The translations under genes and the position numbers were made by a program. The notes under the pieces are model-generated. The model was not told where the DNA came from. It saw only the letters and a list, made by a program, of their open reading frames with translations, and did not search any database. From assembly GCF_003201775.1 (NCBI RefSeq), contig NZ_QJJZ01000001.1:753233-817232 (forward strand): a stretch of 64,000 nucleotides of DNA. The letters are read 5' to 3'. Shown here in pieces: positions 1-9,032 of the stretch (position 1 is its first letter; each line of letters opens with the position of its first letter). This DNA comes from Arenibacter sp. ARW7G5Y1. GTDB lineage: Bacteria; Bacteroidota; Bacteroidia; Flavobacteriales; Flavobacteriaceae.

Positions 1-1432
1 TTTCCTCAATATCTTTTTTAGAGGTCCTAAAGTTGACGATACATCCCCTTAGGCAGTATTTATGATGTACTATGGCATTTGATAGGAAAACCTTGCCGGC
101 CTGTTGTAGCTCATCCAAGAGAGCTTCATTCAAGGTGTTTAAATAGGTTTCGTTCTTATCGGTTTTGTCACCATAACCCTCTGGAACATACCTCAAGGTA
201 GTTATGCTCAAGCTTTGGGTGATAGCTTCCAATTCGGAATGATTTTCAGCCAATAGGAACAGTAGTTTGGATAATTCCATATCTTCCCTGATGGTTTTCA
301 AATAACCATTTCTACCTATCTGCCTTAAGGCCATCCATACTTTAAGAGCTCTAAATCCACGTGAATTCTGTAGGCCATATTCGTAAAAATTCAAAGCTGG
401 CCCATGATCATTTTTACTAAAATTATAATATTCGGGGTGGGAACTATAGGTGTCTGTAAGGTGTTTGGGGTTCTTTACCAACGTACATCCTGCTTCCAAC
501 GGGCTATAGAGCCATTTGTGCGGATCTAGTGCAATGGAATCTGCCTCTTTAATTCCCATGAACATTTGCTTTAATTCTGGATCAATAGCAGCAGGTATAC
601 CATAGGCCCCATCTATATGGAACCATAGATCATAGGTCTTGCATATGGATGCAATGCCATTTAAATTGTCTACAGTTCCCGTACTCACATCGCCGGCCGT
701 TCCAACCACCATAAATGGTTGATGACCTTCATCCAGATCATTTTTTATGGCTTGTTCCAAGAGCATATTATCCATTTTGTTTGTAGAGTCCGTTGGGATC
801 CACCTGGTGGATTTAGACCCGTGACCAAAAAGAATGGCGGCCTTTTCTACCCAGGTATGGGTAGTTTTTGAACAATAGATCAGCAGCTTTTTTGAAGTGG
901 AGCTAAGTCCGTCTTCCTTAATGGTTTTTGGGGCCTTAGCGGTACGCGCTGCTAAAAAAGCAGTGAAATTGGCCATATTGCCACCACTTACCAATATTCC
1001 ACCATAGTCTGGGGAGACCCCAATAAATTCTGCCAGCCATTGTACGGTTTGCTTTTCTATTTCTGTCGCCATGGGGCTCAGTATATGTGCGCCCACATTA
1101 GAGTTTACCGAAGCAGCCAATAAATCGGCAAGCATGCCAATAGGGGCAGGGGATGAGGTAATGTAGCCCATGAATTTTGGATGACCGTTGAGTAGGGAAT
1201 GGTCCATCAACAGTGCTGCTGCATTCGAAACAATATCTTCCGTTGGACTTCCATTCTCGGGGAGGGATGATCTTCCTAATATTTTTTGCAATTCTTGTGA
1301 CCCTTCCCCCGGGGTAACCGGTTTTTCATCTATTGTGTCCAAGAATTCGGCTATCTTATCTATTAACTGATAACCGATTGTTTTAAACTGTTCTTTGTTT
1401 ATTTCCAATGATGTATTTCGTTTATCGGTCAT
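1..1432 (-). CDS. PLP-dependent (group II) amino-acid decarboxylase, C-terminus cut by window edge
   Basis: About 477 residues are visible from an ATG at 1430-1432 on the minus strand; the frame stays open to base 1, so the stop lies outside. The fold-type I decarboxylase signature is clear: an N-terminal segment reading HPKFMGYITSSPAP, a GG(N)xAN phosphate-binding loop near residue 150, the HIDGAYG aspartate motif, and DPHKW with the PLP-binding lysine at about K306. The last visible residues (CIVNFRTSKKDIEE) resemble the usual end of the family, so little is missing. The family decarboxylates aromatic amino acids, glutamate or diaminobutyrate in the cytosol; the substrate cannot be chosen from sequence alone. 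It stands alone on this strand, with the next gene about 100 bp away. Confidence 0.9.
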   Translation of the reverse strand, partial: MTDKRNTSLEINKEQFKTIGYQLIDKIAEFLDTIDEKPVTPGEGSQELQKILGRSSLPENGSPTEDIVSNAAALLMDHSLLNGHPKFMGYITSSPAPIGMLADLLAASVNSNVGAHILSPMATEIEKQTVQWLAEFIGVSPDYGGILVSGGNMANFTAFLAARTAKAPKTIKEDGLSSTSKKLLIYCSKTTHTWVEKAAILFGHGSKSTRWIPTDSTNKMDNMLLEQAIKNDLDEGHQPFMVVGTAGDVSTGTVDNLNGIASICKTYDLWFHIDGAYGIPAAIDPELKQMFMGIKEADSIALDPHKWLYSPLEAGCTLVKNPKHLTDTYSSHPEYYNFSKNDHGPALNFYEYGLQNSRGFRALKVWMALRQIGRNGYLKTIREDMELSKLLFLLAENHSELEAITQSLSITTLRYVPEGYGDKTDKNETYLNTLNEALLDELQQAGKVFLSNAIVHHKYCLRGCIVNFRTSKKDIEE

Positions 1433-1534
1433 TTCCTTCAATAATTTTATTGTTAGTCGACTCTATCTTTATAGTTGATGTAGTATTATTTTGTACGCTA
1501 TTCCTTTAAAATGTTCTGTAGTGGCCCTTTTGGG

Positions 1535-2257
1535 TCATTGGAAATATGTGATTATTTCTTCTGCAATGAGTTTATGCCCTTCTGCATTTGGATGATTTAC
1601 CTGGGACATAAACTTTGGAATGCTATCTCCGGCCAAAACCTTTTCTTTGAATAAAGTGTAACTGTCCACGAGTCCAACCCGGTTCTCTTTGGCCAAGAGT
1701 TGAATCTGATTTTTGTACTGTTCCAATACATTGTCCACTTCCAAAATATTTACCCTTTGGTCGGGGGAAGGGGTTAAAAGAATTATTTTGATTTTCAGAT
1801 TCATGGCCTTTTTAATCATTTTGTTCCAAGCTTCATAGGATTTCTCAAGGCCTACTCCAATATCGTTTAAGGCATAATCTATGAAGAGAACATCTGGCTT
1901 ATGGATTAATACCTCCGATTCAAACCGTTCCGAACCGCTAACTGAATTCTCGCCACCTATGGAAGTATTGATAATGTTGATGACCGCAAAGGGATATTGT
2001 TCTTTGAGTAATTTCAATACTTGGTAAGGGTAGGAGTCCAAGGTATTGACAATAGGAGTCTTAAAATACCCTGCTGGAACGGAATGCCCGTGAAAGACCA
2101 AATTTATGGTGCGGTTATGGGGCCATTTTATGCCAAGATCTTCTTTGATTTCCTTTAGATAATCCAAAGGATCGGCCATCCTATTTTGGGTTCTTCCTTC
2201 CCAGGAAAATAAAACCAAAAAGAAAAGGATTACATTTATTTTTCTCATTATTCCCAA
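1535..2257 (-). CDS. Secreted SGNH/GDSL-family hydrolase
   Basis: A 240-residue protein with a Sec-type signal peptide (about residues 1-23), so probably periplasmic or surface exposed. SGNH blocks are visible: the nucleophile serine S59 in FHGHSVPAG, a block II glycine near G101 (INTSIGGENS), the block III asparagine N131 (YALNDIG), and the block V histidine H222 in NHPNAEGH. The family hydrolyses esters, often acetyl groups on carbohydrates. The aspartate normally three residues before the catalytic histidine is glutamine here (Q219), so the triad may be incomplete or completed elsewhere. A second start at codon 4 (MRKINV) is equally possible. No operon partner is evident. Confidence 0.8.
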   Translation of the reverse strand: MGIMRKINVILFFLVLFSWEGRTQNRMADPLDYLKEIKEDLGIKWPHNRTINLVFHGHSVPAGYFKTPIVNTLDSYPYQVLKLLKEQYPFAVINIINTSIGGENSVSGSERFESEVLIHKPDVLFIDYALNDIGVGLEKSYEAWNKMIKKAMNLKIKIILLTPSPDQRVNILEVDNVLEQYKNQIQLLAKENRVGLVDSYTLFKEKVLAGDSIPKFMSQVNHPNAEGHKLIAEEIITYFQ

Positions 2258-2520
2258 CCTATTTAAATTATTTTAAATATACTCCAAAGTCTCCTAGGAC
2301 CATTGGCAAGTAAAGAAAATAGATTCTATTTTACCTCCAAAAGGGCAAAAAATATATCGAAAAAATACTGTCATTCCTTTGTTTCTTTTATAAGTGGACA
2401 CTGTTAATTTGTTTTTGGACAGTAGCGTAGAGACTTTAACCTTGGATTGTCGTAGACCTAAGGGTTGTTTATTGTTGGTTAAAAGTAATGGGGAGGGAGG
2501 TATTCCGATTTTCCTTTCTT

Positions 2521-2528
2521 TATATTTG
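2521..2528 (+). promoter_or_regulatory. Candidate Bacteroidota -7 box for ppnP
   Basis: The octamer TATATTTG matches the Bacteroidota -7 consensus TAnnTTTG and lies 25 bp before the ATG at 2554. No clear -33 TTTG element is seen at the usual spacing. If used, the transcript would start inside a longer upstream reading frame, which favours the 93-residue PpnP start. Confidence 0.35.
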
Positions 2529-2553
2529 CTGGCTATTTTATAAAAGTAAATTG

Positions 2554-2835
2554 ATGATCTCGAATAATGAATATTTTGATGGAACCGTAAAATCCCTTGG
2601 TTACACTTCGGCTACCGGGAAGTCTACCATTGGGGTGATGGAGCCGGGTGAGTATGAATTTGGTACCTCGGCCAAGGAAACTATGATTGTGATAGAGGGT
2701 GAATTAATAGCTTTGTTGCCAGGTGAATCGGAATGGAAATCCTTTAAGGCGGGTACTTCGTTCAAAGTGGGGGCCAATACTTCATTTAAAGTGAAGTCGG
2801 TTGGGCAAACCTCTTATTTGTGCCGGTACGAATAG
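2554..2835 (+). CDS. ppnP: Pyrimidine/purine nucleoside phosphorylase PpnP
   Basis: A 93-residue single-domain cupin of the PpnP (YaiE/DUF1255) family, which phosphorolyses several ribonucleosides to base and ribose-1-phosphate in the cytosol. The protein begins MISNNEYFDGTVKSLG and ends TSYLCRYE, matching the conserved ends of the E. coli protein (about 94 residues); GVMEPGEYEF is the conserved central motif. The reading frame is open 22 codons further upstream, but those residues have no counterpart in the family and a -7-like box lies inside them, so the ATG at 2554 is chosen. It is convergent with the VOC gene downstream. Confidence 0.92.
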   Translation: MISNNEYFDGTVKSLGYTSATGKSTIGVMEPGEYEFGTSAKETMIVIEGELIALLPGESEWKSFKAGTSFKVGANTSFKVKSVGQTSYLCRYE

Positions 2836-2928
2836 TTCACCATTTGGAGTCAGGAATTTTAGACAATTGATTTTTTGGCAAAGGGCCAACGGATTTTTGT
2901 TCTTGATTGTGGATTGAGTTGGGTGTTT

Positions 2929-3366
2929 TTATATAATTTGGTTGAATTCCAGTTTTTCCCCATCCAGTCCACGTATAGCAAAATACTTGCAACCGTTTTC
3001 CCAGAAATTAAGAAATACCGGTTTCTCCTCTATTATGGTAAATCCTGCTTCCGATAGTTCCTTAAAAGCCTTTTCAACATCGGCCACATCAAAGGCAATA
3101 TGATCTACATGCCCATCTTTTCTCGATTTTAGTTCCAACATTTCGTTTTTGGTAACCTGGTATAGTTCAATAATTACGCCTTTCTGCTCCATCATGGCCA
3201 CCAGAATGCTGTCATTTTCTGTAGGAATATCTACATGAGAGGACATAATTCTTTTAAAACCGAGGGATTTGTAAAATTCCAAGGAAGCCTGCAGGTTTGA
3301 AACCGGCAGCCCAAGGTGCTGCAGGCCTTTGAAATTGCCTTGGAGAAAGGTTTTGCTTGGCTTCAT
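2929..3366 (-). CDS. VOC (glyoxalase/bleomycin-resistance) superfamily protein
   Basis: A 145-residue cytosolic protein with two betaalphabetabetabeta modules typical of the vicinal oxygen chelate fold. Module 1 starts LQHLGLPVSNLQASLEFY and ends in IIELYQ; module 2 starts HVDHIAFDVADVEKAF and ends in DGEKLEF. Histidines near 17 and 87 and glutamates near 67 and 139 are positioned like metal ligands. Members include lactoylglutathione lyases, dioxygenases and resistance proteins, and nothing here fixes the reaction. It is convergent with ppnP and is probably transcribed alone. Confidence 0.75.
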   Translation of the reverse strand: MKPSKTFLQGNFKGLQHLGLPVSNLQASLEFYKSLGFKRIMSSHVDIPTENDSILVAMMEQKGVIIELYQVTKNEMLELKSRKDGHVDHIAFDVADVEKAFKELSEAGFTIIEEKPVFLNFWENGCKYFAIRGLDGEKLEFNQII

Positions 3367-3694
3367 AGGTATTGGTTTTGGATTGATATTGTAAGATAGT
3401 CAAATTTATTATTAGGCTTTTCCTTTATCATAATTGGGATTGGATGGCCGATACTTTTTAATGGTGACGATAAAACCATTTTTCAATACTTCCACTGCAT
3501 ATTATAAGATGGTACGCTTTTACGGGCATGCGGTCTTTGGTGGTATATTTTTCACATAATCATGTGATTGACGGCATTGTACTTTCTGCCTTCCTTTGTC
3601 AAGTATGTTTTAATCTCCGGCCTGTGTTTTTATGGGTATGTGATTGAAACTAAATGTTCTTATATCCATAAAGTAAAATTTAAATTAAAAGTTT
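3367..3694. other. Intergenic region, no gene recognised
   Basis: This 328-bp stretch separates the divergent VOC and cytochrome c genes. Apart from a short palindrome (CACAT-AATC-ATGTG, near 3553-3566) no conserved element or plausible protein is seen. The region should hold both promoters, but no exact TAnnTTTG box was found. Confidence 0.5.
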
Positions 3695-4264
3695 ATGAAA
3701 AAAACATTTTTGGCACTGGCCATCACCGGTCTTTTGATAAGTGCATGTGGCTCACCAAAGCAAAAGGAAGTTGCGAAAGCAGATCTGCCCAACTCTGGCG
3801 ACCAGATAGAACGGGGGGAATTTTTGGTAACGACCTTGGGGTGTAATGATTGCCATTCCCCAAAAGTTATGACCGAAAGAGGCCCCATCCCCGATCCCAA
3901 CAGATTTTTGTCGGGTCATGATTCCGGCGAAGTTTTACCTGGCTATGATCCCCAATCGGTTGGGGGCTATGTACTGTTCAATATGAATGGAACAGCTACT
4001 ATTGGACCTTGGGGCACCTCCTTTGCAGCCAATTTAACCCCGGATGCTACAGGTATTGGATTTTGGTCCGAAGCACAATTTATAAAGGCCATAAAATCTG
4101 GAAAATATAAGGGTCTCGATAATAGTAGGCCACTATTGCCCCCAATGCCATGGGAAGGATATTCCAAACTGCCAGACGAGGACCTAAAAGCAATTTTCGC
4201 CTATTTAAAGAGCATAAAGCCCGTCAAGAATATAGTTCCACAAGCTATCTTGCCAGGGACATAG
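3695..4264 (+). CDS. Lipoprotein c-type cytochrome (monoheme)
   Basis: A 189-residue protein with a lipoprotein signal peptide: lipobox LISAC with the lipidated cysteine at C18. One covalent heme site is present, CNDCH at residues 50-54, and M151 in PPMPWEGY is a likely axial methionine. The C-terminal helix LPDEDLKAIFAYLKSI is typical of class I cytochromes c. It would carry electrons at the periplasmic face of a membrane. No oxidase or dehydrogenase partner is adjacent; the molybdenum hydroxylase pair at 16.1-18.8 kb would need an acceptor, but a link is speculative. Confidence 0.85.
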   Translation: MKKTFLALAITGLLISACGSPKQKEVAKADLPNSGDQIERGEFLVTTLGCNDCHSPKVMTERGPIPDPNRFLSGHDSGEVLPGYDPQSVGGYVLFNMNGTATIGPWGTSFAANLTPDATGIGFWSEAQFIKAIKSGKYKGLDNSRPLLPPMPWEGYSKLPDEDLKAIFAYLKSIKPVKNIVPQAILPGT

Positions 4265-4311
4265 GCCATTCTTGGAAAATAAGTTCGAAAACTAAATTTT
4301 GTAGGGCAAAG

Positions 4312-4366
4312 ATGCCATTCTCTAAGCGTTAATGAATAAGGGGCAAAATTAAAAAGAGAATGGCAT
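4312..4366. repeat. 12-bp perfect inverted repeat with 31-nt spacer
   Basis: ATGCCATTCTCT (4312-4323) is repeated as its exact reverse complement at 4355-4366. It lies between the convergent cytochrome c gene and the SDR gene. It could form the stem of a transcript-end structure, but the loop is long and no strong T-run follows. Confidence 0.5.
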
Positions 4367-4431
4367 TGTTGTTATTCATCACTCAAGCTTACTAAAAAGT
4401 ATAAAGCTCAAATGATATATGAAAATTCCTT

Positions 4432-5358
4432 TTAATAATCGGATTTAATGATTTCTTTAATTCCTTCCAAATAGGGAGTGGTCCTAAAATCAAAATGCCT
4501 GTCAAATTTATCCGAATTAAAAACATAATCCCGGTCGTACTGATACATCATTTCAGGTAATTCCCGCATGAGCGATACAAAGAGGCCCATTATTTTTAAC
4601 ATTAGCCTGCTGGCAACCTGAAACCTGGGCTTTATCCCCATTTCACTGGCAATGATTGTTATCCACTCCCTTCCTGTATACGGATTTTTCGCGGTAGGTA
4701 AATGCCAGACCTGATTGTAGGCCTTTGCCGAATTACCAAGTAAGGCGGTGGCTCTACCAGCGTCCGGTGTATAGGTAAAGGAGTGTTTGAAATTTACTGA
4801 AGATAGCCAATTCGCTTTTTTCCCATTACTTAGAGGTTTAAAAACCATCTCTGTCAACATGCTCGAATATTTAATACTGGGGCCATAAAAATCGGCAGAT
4901 CGGGCAATCAAGGCTTCAAGGCGACCTTCCTTGACCTTGTCCATAATCATTGCCGCTACCTCTGTACGAATTTTACCTTTCTTGCTTGGAGGATTAATGG
5001 GTGTTTCCTCATTCATTCCATCCAAAAAATTGGCATCGTACATGTATATATTGTCGAAAAATACCAGTTTACAATTGTATTCAATGCAGGCATCTATTAC
5101 ATTTTTGATAAATTTCGGCCAATGCTGCTGCCAAAATTTAAGGTTATATGGAAATCCAACAGTGACATAAACAATGGAGGAGCCCTGTATTGCTTCAAAA
5201 ACTTTGGATCTATCCAATAAGTCTGCATATACTAGTTGATCGGATTTATTCACCTTTTTGGGATTTCTGCTTACCAACCTTATTTTACTGGTATATTGGG
5301 TTAAGGCCTTGGCCAGTTCAATACCAATTGCCCCTCCAGCCCCCAATATTGTTTGCAT
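4432..5358 (-). CDS. NAD(P)-dependent epimerase/dehydratase-like SDR protein
   Basis: A 308-residue cytosolic Rossmann protein of the extended or atypical SDR group. The N-terminal nucleotide-binding motif GAGGAIG is at residues 6-12, followed by an acidic strand-end (VYADLLD) and VTVGFPYN after beta-4. The region expected to hold the catalytic tyrosine reads FFDNIYMYDANF and lacks a clean YxxxK, so the protein may be an atypical reductase or binding protein rather than a true epimerase. It is divergent from the six-hairpin gene. The substrate is unknown. Confidence 0.7.
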   Translation of the reverse strand: MQTILGAGGAIGIELAKALTQYTSKIRLVSRNPKKVNKSDQLVYADLLDRSKVFEAIQGSSIVYVTVGFPYNLKFWQQHWPKFIKNVIDACIEYNCKLVFFDNIYMYDANFLDGMNEETPINPPSKKGKIRTEVAAMIMDKVKEGRLEALIARSADFYGPSIKYSSMLTEMVFKPLSNGKKANWLSSVNFKHSFTYTPDAGRATALLGNSAKAYNQVWHLPTAKNPYTGREWITIIASEMGIKPRFQVASRLMLKIMGLFVSLMRELPEMMYQYDRDYVFNSDKFDRHFDFRTTPYLEGIKEIIKSDY

Positions 5359-5618
5359 AGCTATTTCTTTAAATTGATTAATGTGATATTTTGGATCTTT
5401 CGTTTGATATTGGTTGACTTTGTTGTGTATTAGTTACAGGAATTTCTTGCTAATATTTTTTGACCGTCTGAATAACTTGTTTAAAATTAATAATTTTCCT
5501 TATTCCAATAAAGCTGTATTGGGTTTTAACTATCTTATATTTAGATACTTATATCCGTCTTTTAGGTTAGGGACTTTTTCCAGTATTAAATTGTATTTTA
5601 GAAGTGCCCCAATATTGC

Positions 5619-5625
5619 AAGGAGG
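5619..5625 (+). promoter_or_regulatory. Strong Shine-Dalgarno sequence deciding the start at 5630
   Basis: AAGGAGG lies four bases before the ATG at 5630. Such a strong site is rare in this window and argues against the much longer frame that is open from 5414, and for a product beginning MLNLKHKMNFLKK with a signal peptide. Confidence 0.6.
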
Positions 5626-5629
5626 CGGT

Positions 5630-7009
5630 ATGTTAAATTTGAAACATAAAATGAATTTTCTAAAGAAATCGGTAATAAACCTATTCTTGATTGCCGTTGT
5701 GGTATCTGGTTATGGGCAATCTGTAATTACACCAAAGAACCCTATTTTAAGTGGTAAGGATTTTCAATTTCTTGAAAGCCTTACGGCAACCATTATTGAT
5801 AGTTCCCGTATTTATCCAGGACAGAAGGTTGCGGATCAAATGGGTAATAACAATACTGGGTCAATCTTGGTTAAACCTGGGGGAAGGGGTAGTTATCCTG
5901 CTTTTTGGATACGTGATTATGCCATGTCGTTGGAATCCGGGTATATAACAGGGGACGAGCAAAGGAATATGTTAATACTAACGGCGGCAACTCAGGCCGA
6001 TAAAACATGGATTACCAAAAATGGTTCATTAATCCCCTTAGGGGCAATTGCGGATCACATACGTATGGATGACAGTCTGCCTATTTACTTTCCGGGGACC
6101 TATAGCTTCGAGGAACAGGGAACTCCTCAATTTGGTAGGACTCCGCCCTATGGTGATCAGTTCCTGTTTGTTCATATGGTCCATTATTATGTGAAGACTA
6201 CAAAAGACCTATCTATTTTAAATCAGGAAATAAACGGTACTAGGCTCATAGACCGACTAGAAATTGCATTTAATGTGCCTCCATCAGGATTGGATAATCA
6301 TATTGTGACTACCACGGAACATTTTAGGGGTATCGATTTTGGTTTTAGGGATGTCATGACCATTACAGGAGATCTTTGCTATCCATCCATATTAAAATTT
6401 AGGGCGGCTATGGAGCTTGCCGAATTGTTTGAAAAATTGGAAAATAAGACCAAAGCGGATAAATACAGTTTAATCGCTTCTAAGATCAAGGGAGCATTGC
6501 CGTTAGTTTTTATGGATGAAAGGGGCATGCTTAAAGCATCCACTGGAAAAGGTAATCAAGCAGATGTTTGGTCTACTGCCTTGGCTATTTATTACGATAT
6601 CTTAAGTAAGGAAAATACCGAAAGAACTAGCCGCTTTTTGTCCAAAGCCTACGAGAATGGTCATTTGTCCTATAAAGGCAATATTAGGCACATATTAACC
6701 ACGGATGATTTTAGCGAGTCTACAGCTTGGGAATTTTCATTGGCGCAGAAAAATACATACCAGAATGGAGCATATTGGGGAACACCAACGGGATGGGTAT
6801 GTTATGCCATAGCTAAAACCAATTTTAAACTTGCGCAGAAATTAGCCAAAGAATTCATAGATGATTTGCGTGAAAACGATTTTAGAAAAGGTTTGGAATA
6901 CGGAGCTCCCTATGAATGTTTTCATCCTTCCGGACACAGACAAAACCCTTTGTATATGACCACAGTAAGTTGTCCCTTGGCTGCGTTTAGGGCAATTGCA
7001 AAACCTTGA
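5630..7009 (+). CDS. Secreted (alpha/alpha)6 six-hairpin glycosidase-like protein
   Basis: A 459-residue product when started at the ATG behind a strong ribosome-binding site. A Sec signal peptide ends near GYGQS. The body looks like a six-hairpin glycosidase: a WIRDYAMSLE motif (W-x-R-D is typical of this fold) near residue 95, an IADHIRMDD segment, aromatic-rich helices, and WEFSLAQ and YWGTPTGW motifs in the last third that would line the active-site pocket. No CAZy family can be assigned with confidence; rhamnosidase-like and other clan GH-G/L/M relatives are possible. Its position beside a sulfatase suggests a role in breaking down a sulfated glycan outside the cytoplasm. Confidence 0.65.
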   Translation: MLNLKHKMNFLKKSVINLFLIAVVVSGYGQSVITPKNPILSGKDFQFLESLTATIIDSSRIYPGQKVADQMGNNNTGSILVKPGGRGSYPAFWIRDYAMSLESGYITGDEQRNMLILTAATQADKTWITKNGSLIPLGAIADHIRMDDSLPIYFPGTYSFEEQGTPQFGRTPPYGDQFLFVHMVHYYVKTTKDLSILNQEINGTRLIDRLEIAFNVPPSGLDNHIVTTTEHFRGIDFGFRDVMTITGDLCYPSILKFRAAMELAELFEKLENKTKADKYSLIASKIKGALPLVFMDERGMLKASTGKGNQADVWSTALAIYYDILSKENTERTSRFLSKAYENGHLSYKGNIRHILTTDDFSESTAWEFSLAQKNTYQNGAYWGTPTGWVCYAIAKTNFKLAQKLAKEFIDDLRENDFRKGLEYGAPYECFHPSGHRQNPLYMTTVSCPLAAFRAIAKP

Positions 7010-7072
7010 AAGAGAGACTATTTTTTTCTTCTATTTGGGATTTATAGGCTTCTATATTGATTATGGGCTGTA

Positions 7073-8950
7073 CTAAATAATATTCAGGTATTTCAATCTG
7101 AGCTTTACTTCCGAATCTTCCGCAACTACTTTTGAAATTTTGTTCAAGTCGATATCAAAAGTATAATTGTAGTTACTGGAATTCATTAAGACCACAGAAT
7201 TTAAAATAAGAAGGGCTTCACTCGGCTTATCGGATTTGTACAAGGCATTGGTCATCACTGCCGATGGATCCGATTGTTTCATAATTGCCATAAATTCTGC
7301 CGCACGTACCCTGTTTATAAGCTCTGGGTCCTTGGTTGTGATCGATTTGATTTTGGCCCCCATGGCCATAGCCTGTTCTCCAAAGGTACTGCAGACAATG
7401 ATGGCCCAATATCGTTCCCATGGATCCGAAGAATCCAAGGCTGCTGCCAATGAATTTTTGGCCTCCTTAAAGTTTAAAAGGCCCAGGTTGGCAATTTCAA
7501 TATATTTTATAATTTCCTCTTTGTGTTTTTGGCCAAACGCCACTGGGTTCTCAAAAGCTTTATCTATAAGGACATGTTCAGGGTAAAAAGAGAGGTCGGG
7601 CATTCCTTTTACCCAAGTATTTAGCCTGTTTCTCAAGTCTATTAAAGTAGTTTTGTAGGCTGGGTCATTGGCCAGATTTTTTGTTTCATAGGGGTCTTCA
7701 TCTATATTGAAAAGCATTTCACAGGGGCGGGCTTCAAAGAAGGCCGATTGTGTTTTGTTCAGTTCTCCTTTGTCATAGAGTGCTTTCCATTCTTGGTAGG
7801 CCAATTGCTTGTAACGGTAGTTGTTCATTAGGCCATCAAAATTAAAGGGCTGATAGTTTCTAATATATTTGTACTTTCCTTTTCGAACGGCCCTCACCAT
7901 ATCGTATTTCTCATCAAACCTATCCGCATAGCTATAGGTCTCATCAGGGGCATGCACCTCTGGGTTACTGTTGTCAGGGCCTAAAAATGCCTTTCCATCC
8001 ATTCCTTTTGGCTTTGTAACCCCTGCTAGGTTTAAGACTGTTGGTGCCAAGTCGATAAAGCTTATAAAATCGTTTACGGTACTGCCAACGGGTTTATTTA
8101 CGAGATGTTTATATTTTTCGGGAACGTGGACTACCATTGGAACGTGGAGTCCAGTTTCGTATAGGTATCCCTTGCTTCCTGGCAAAACCCCTCCATGATC
8201 GCCAAAGTAAAAAATAAAGGTATCGTCCAACCTGCCATCAGCCCTTAGTTCATTGATAACTGTTCCAACCTGCCGATCCATCTCCCTAATTTTATCCCGG
8301 TACAGGGCGTTGGTGTATTTAAATAGTTCAGTATCGGGGTGTTTGGGCTCAACTTTGAATGAATTTTGGTCCGTTTCAGGCAATGTGTCGTCCATATCCT
8401 CATGGGTAAAGTGCATGCTCGACTCATGGGAAACCCCGATATTGAAAACGTGGAAAAAGGGCTGATTTTCATTCCTATTCCTCCAACTGGCCTTCTTTGA
8501 GGATTCGTCCCAAACTCCATCCCTTTTCCTAATATTGTAGTCTTCCTTACTATTGTTGGTAGTGTAATAACCTACCTGCCTTAAATATGCCGGAAACATC
8601 TTTAGGGAATCGGGCATAGGGACCATCACCATTTTCCTATGGAATTGGGTCCCAATACGGGGACCGTAACAACCAGTGATGATGGCCGACCTGGCGACAC
8701 TGCAAACCGGTGCATTTGAAAATGCGCGATTAAAGATTAAACCCTTTTCCGCAAGGGATTGAATATGGGGGGTGGGAACACCATTGTCGTCAAAGAGGTC
8801 GAGGTAGTGCTTGGAATTATCCTCGGAGGTAATCCAGACAATGTTGGGGGGACGATCCTCCATCTGTTTTGCTTGGGATACCAAGGCAGTGGTATACATG
8901 AGATTTATAACCAGGGCTGTGAAAAATATACGGGAATCAAATATGGTCAT
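7073..8950 (-). CDS. Sulfatase (S1 family, heparan-N-sulfatase-like build) with unusual C-S-V-A-R motif
   Basis: A 625-residue secreted sulfatase. The signal peptide is followed by PPNIVWITSEDNS (metal-binding acidic residues) and the active-site segment with Cys83, the residue expected to become formylglycine. The motif reads C-S-V-A-R, whereas the family consensus is C/S-x-P/A-x-R. The second metal site FYFGDHGG and a C-terminal helical tail of about 150 residues (HEAT-like) are present. It closely resembles the sulfatase at 31411 in layout, including the tail. It would remove sulfate from a glycan in the periplasm or at the surface. It is convergent with the six-hairpin gene. Confidence 0.88.
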   Translation of the reverse strand: MTIFDSRIFFTALVINLMYTTALVSQAKQMEDRPPNIVWITSEDNSKHYLDLFDDNGVPTPHIQSLAEKGLIFNRAFSNAPVCSVARSAIITGCYGPRIGTQFHRKMVMVPMPDSLKMFPAYLRQVGYYTTNNSKEDYNIRKRDGVWDESSKKASWRNRNENQPFFHVFNIGVSHESSMHFTHEDMDDTLPETDQNSFKVEPKHPDTELFKYTNALYRDKIREMDRQVGTVINELRADGRLDDTFIFYFGDHGGVLPGSKGYLYETGLHVPMVVHVPEKYKHLVNKPVGSTVNDFISFIDLAPTVLNLAGVTKPKGMDGKAFLGPDNSNPEVHAPDETYSYADRFDEKYDMVRAVRKGKYKYIRNYQPFNFDGLMNNYRYKQLAYQEWKALYDKGELNKTQSAFFEARPCEMLFNIDEDPYETKNLANDPAYKTTLIDLRNRLNTWVKGMPDLSFYPEHVLIDKAFENPVAFGQKHKEEIIKYIEIANLGLLNFKEAKNSLAAALDSSDPWERYWAIIVCSTFGEQAMAMGAKIKSITTKDPELINRVRAAEFMAIMKQSDPSAVMTNALYKSDKPSEALLILNSVVLMNSSNYNYTFDIDLNKISKVVAEDSEVKLRLKYLNII

Positions 8951-9032
8951 AGGGGTTTATGTTTGCTTTTATACGGAATAGTATTGGCTCATTGTTTTTA
9001 ATGATGCCCCTAATATACCAAATTCCCTAAAT

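Noticed and set aside
3568-3846. Open frame overlapping the start of the cytochrome c gene
   Set aside because: It overlaps the cytochrome gene in another frame, has no domain-like composition, and the cytochrome has a clear lipobox and heme site.
5414-5629. 72-codon N-terminal extension of the six-hairpin gene
   Set aside because: It would bury the signal peptide; a strong Shine-Dalgarno site marks the ATG at 5630.
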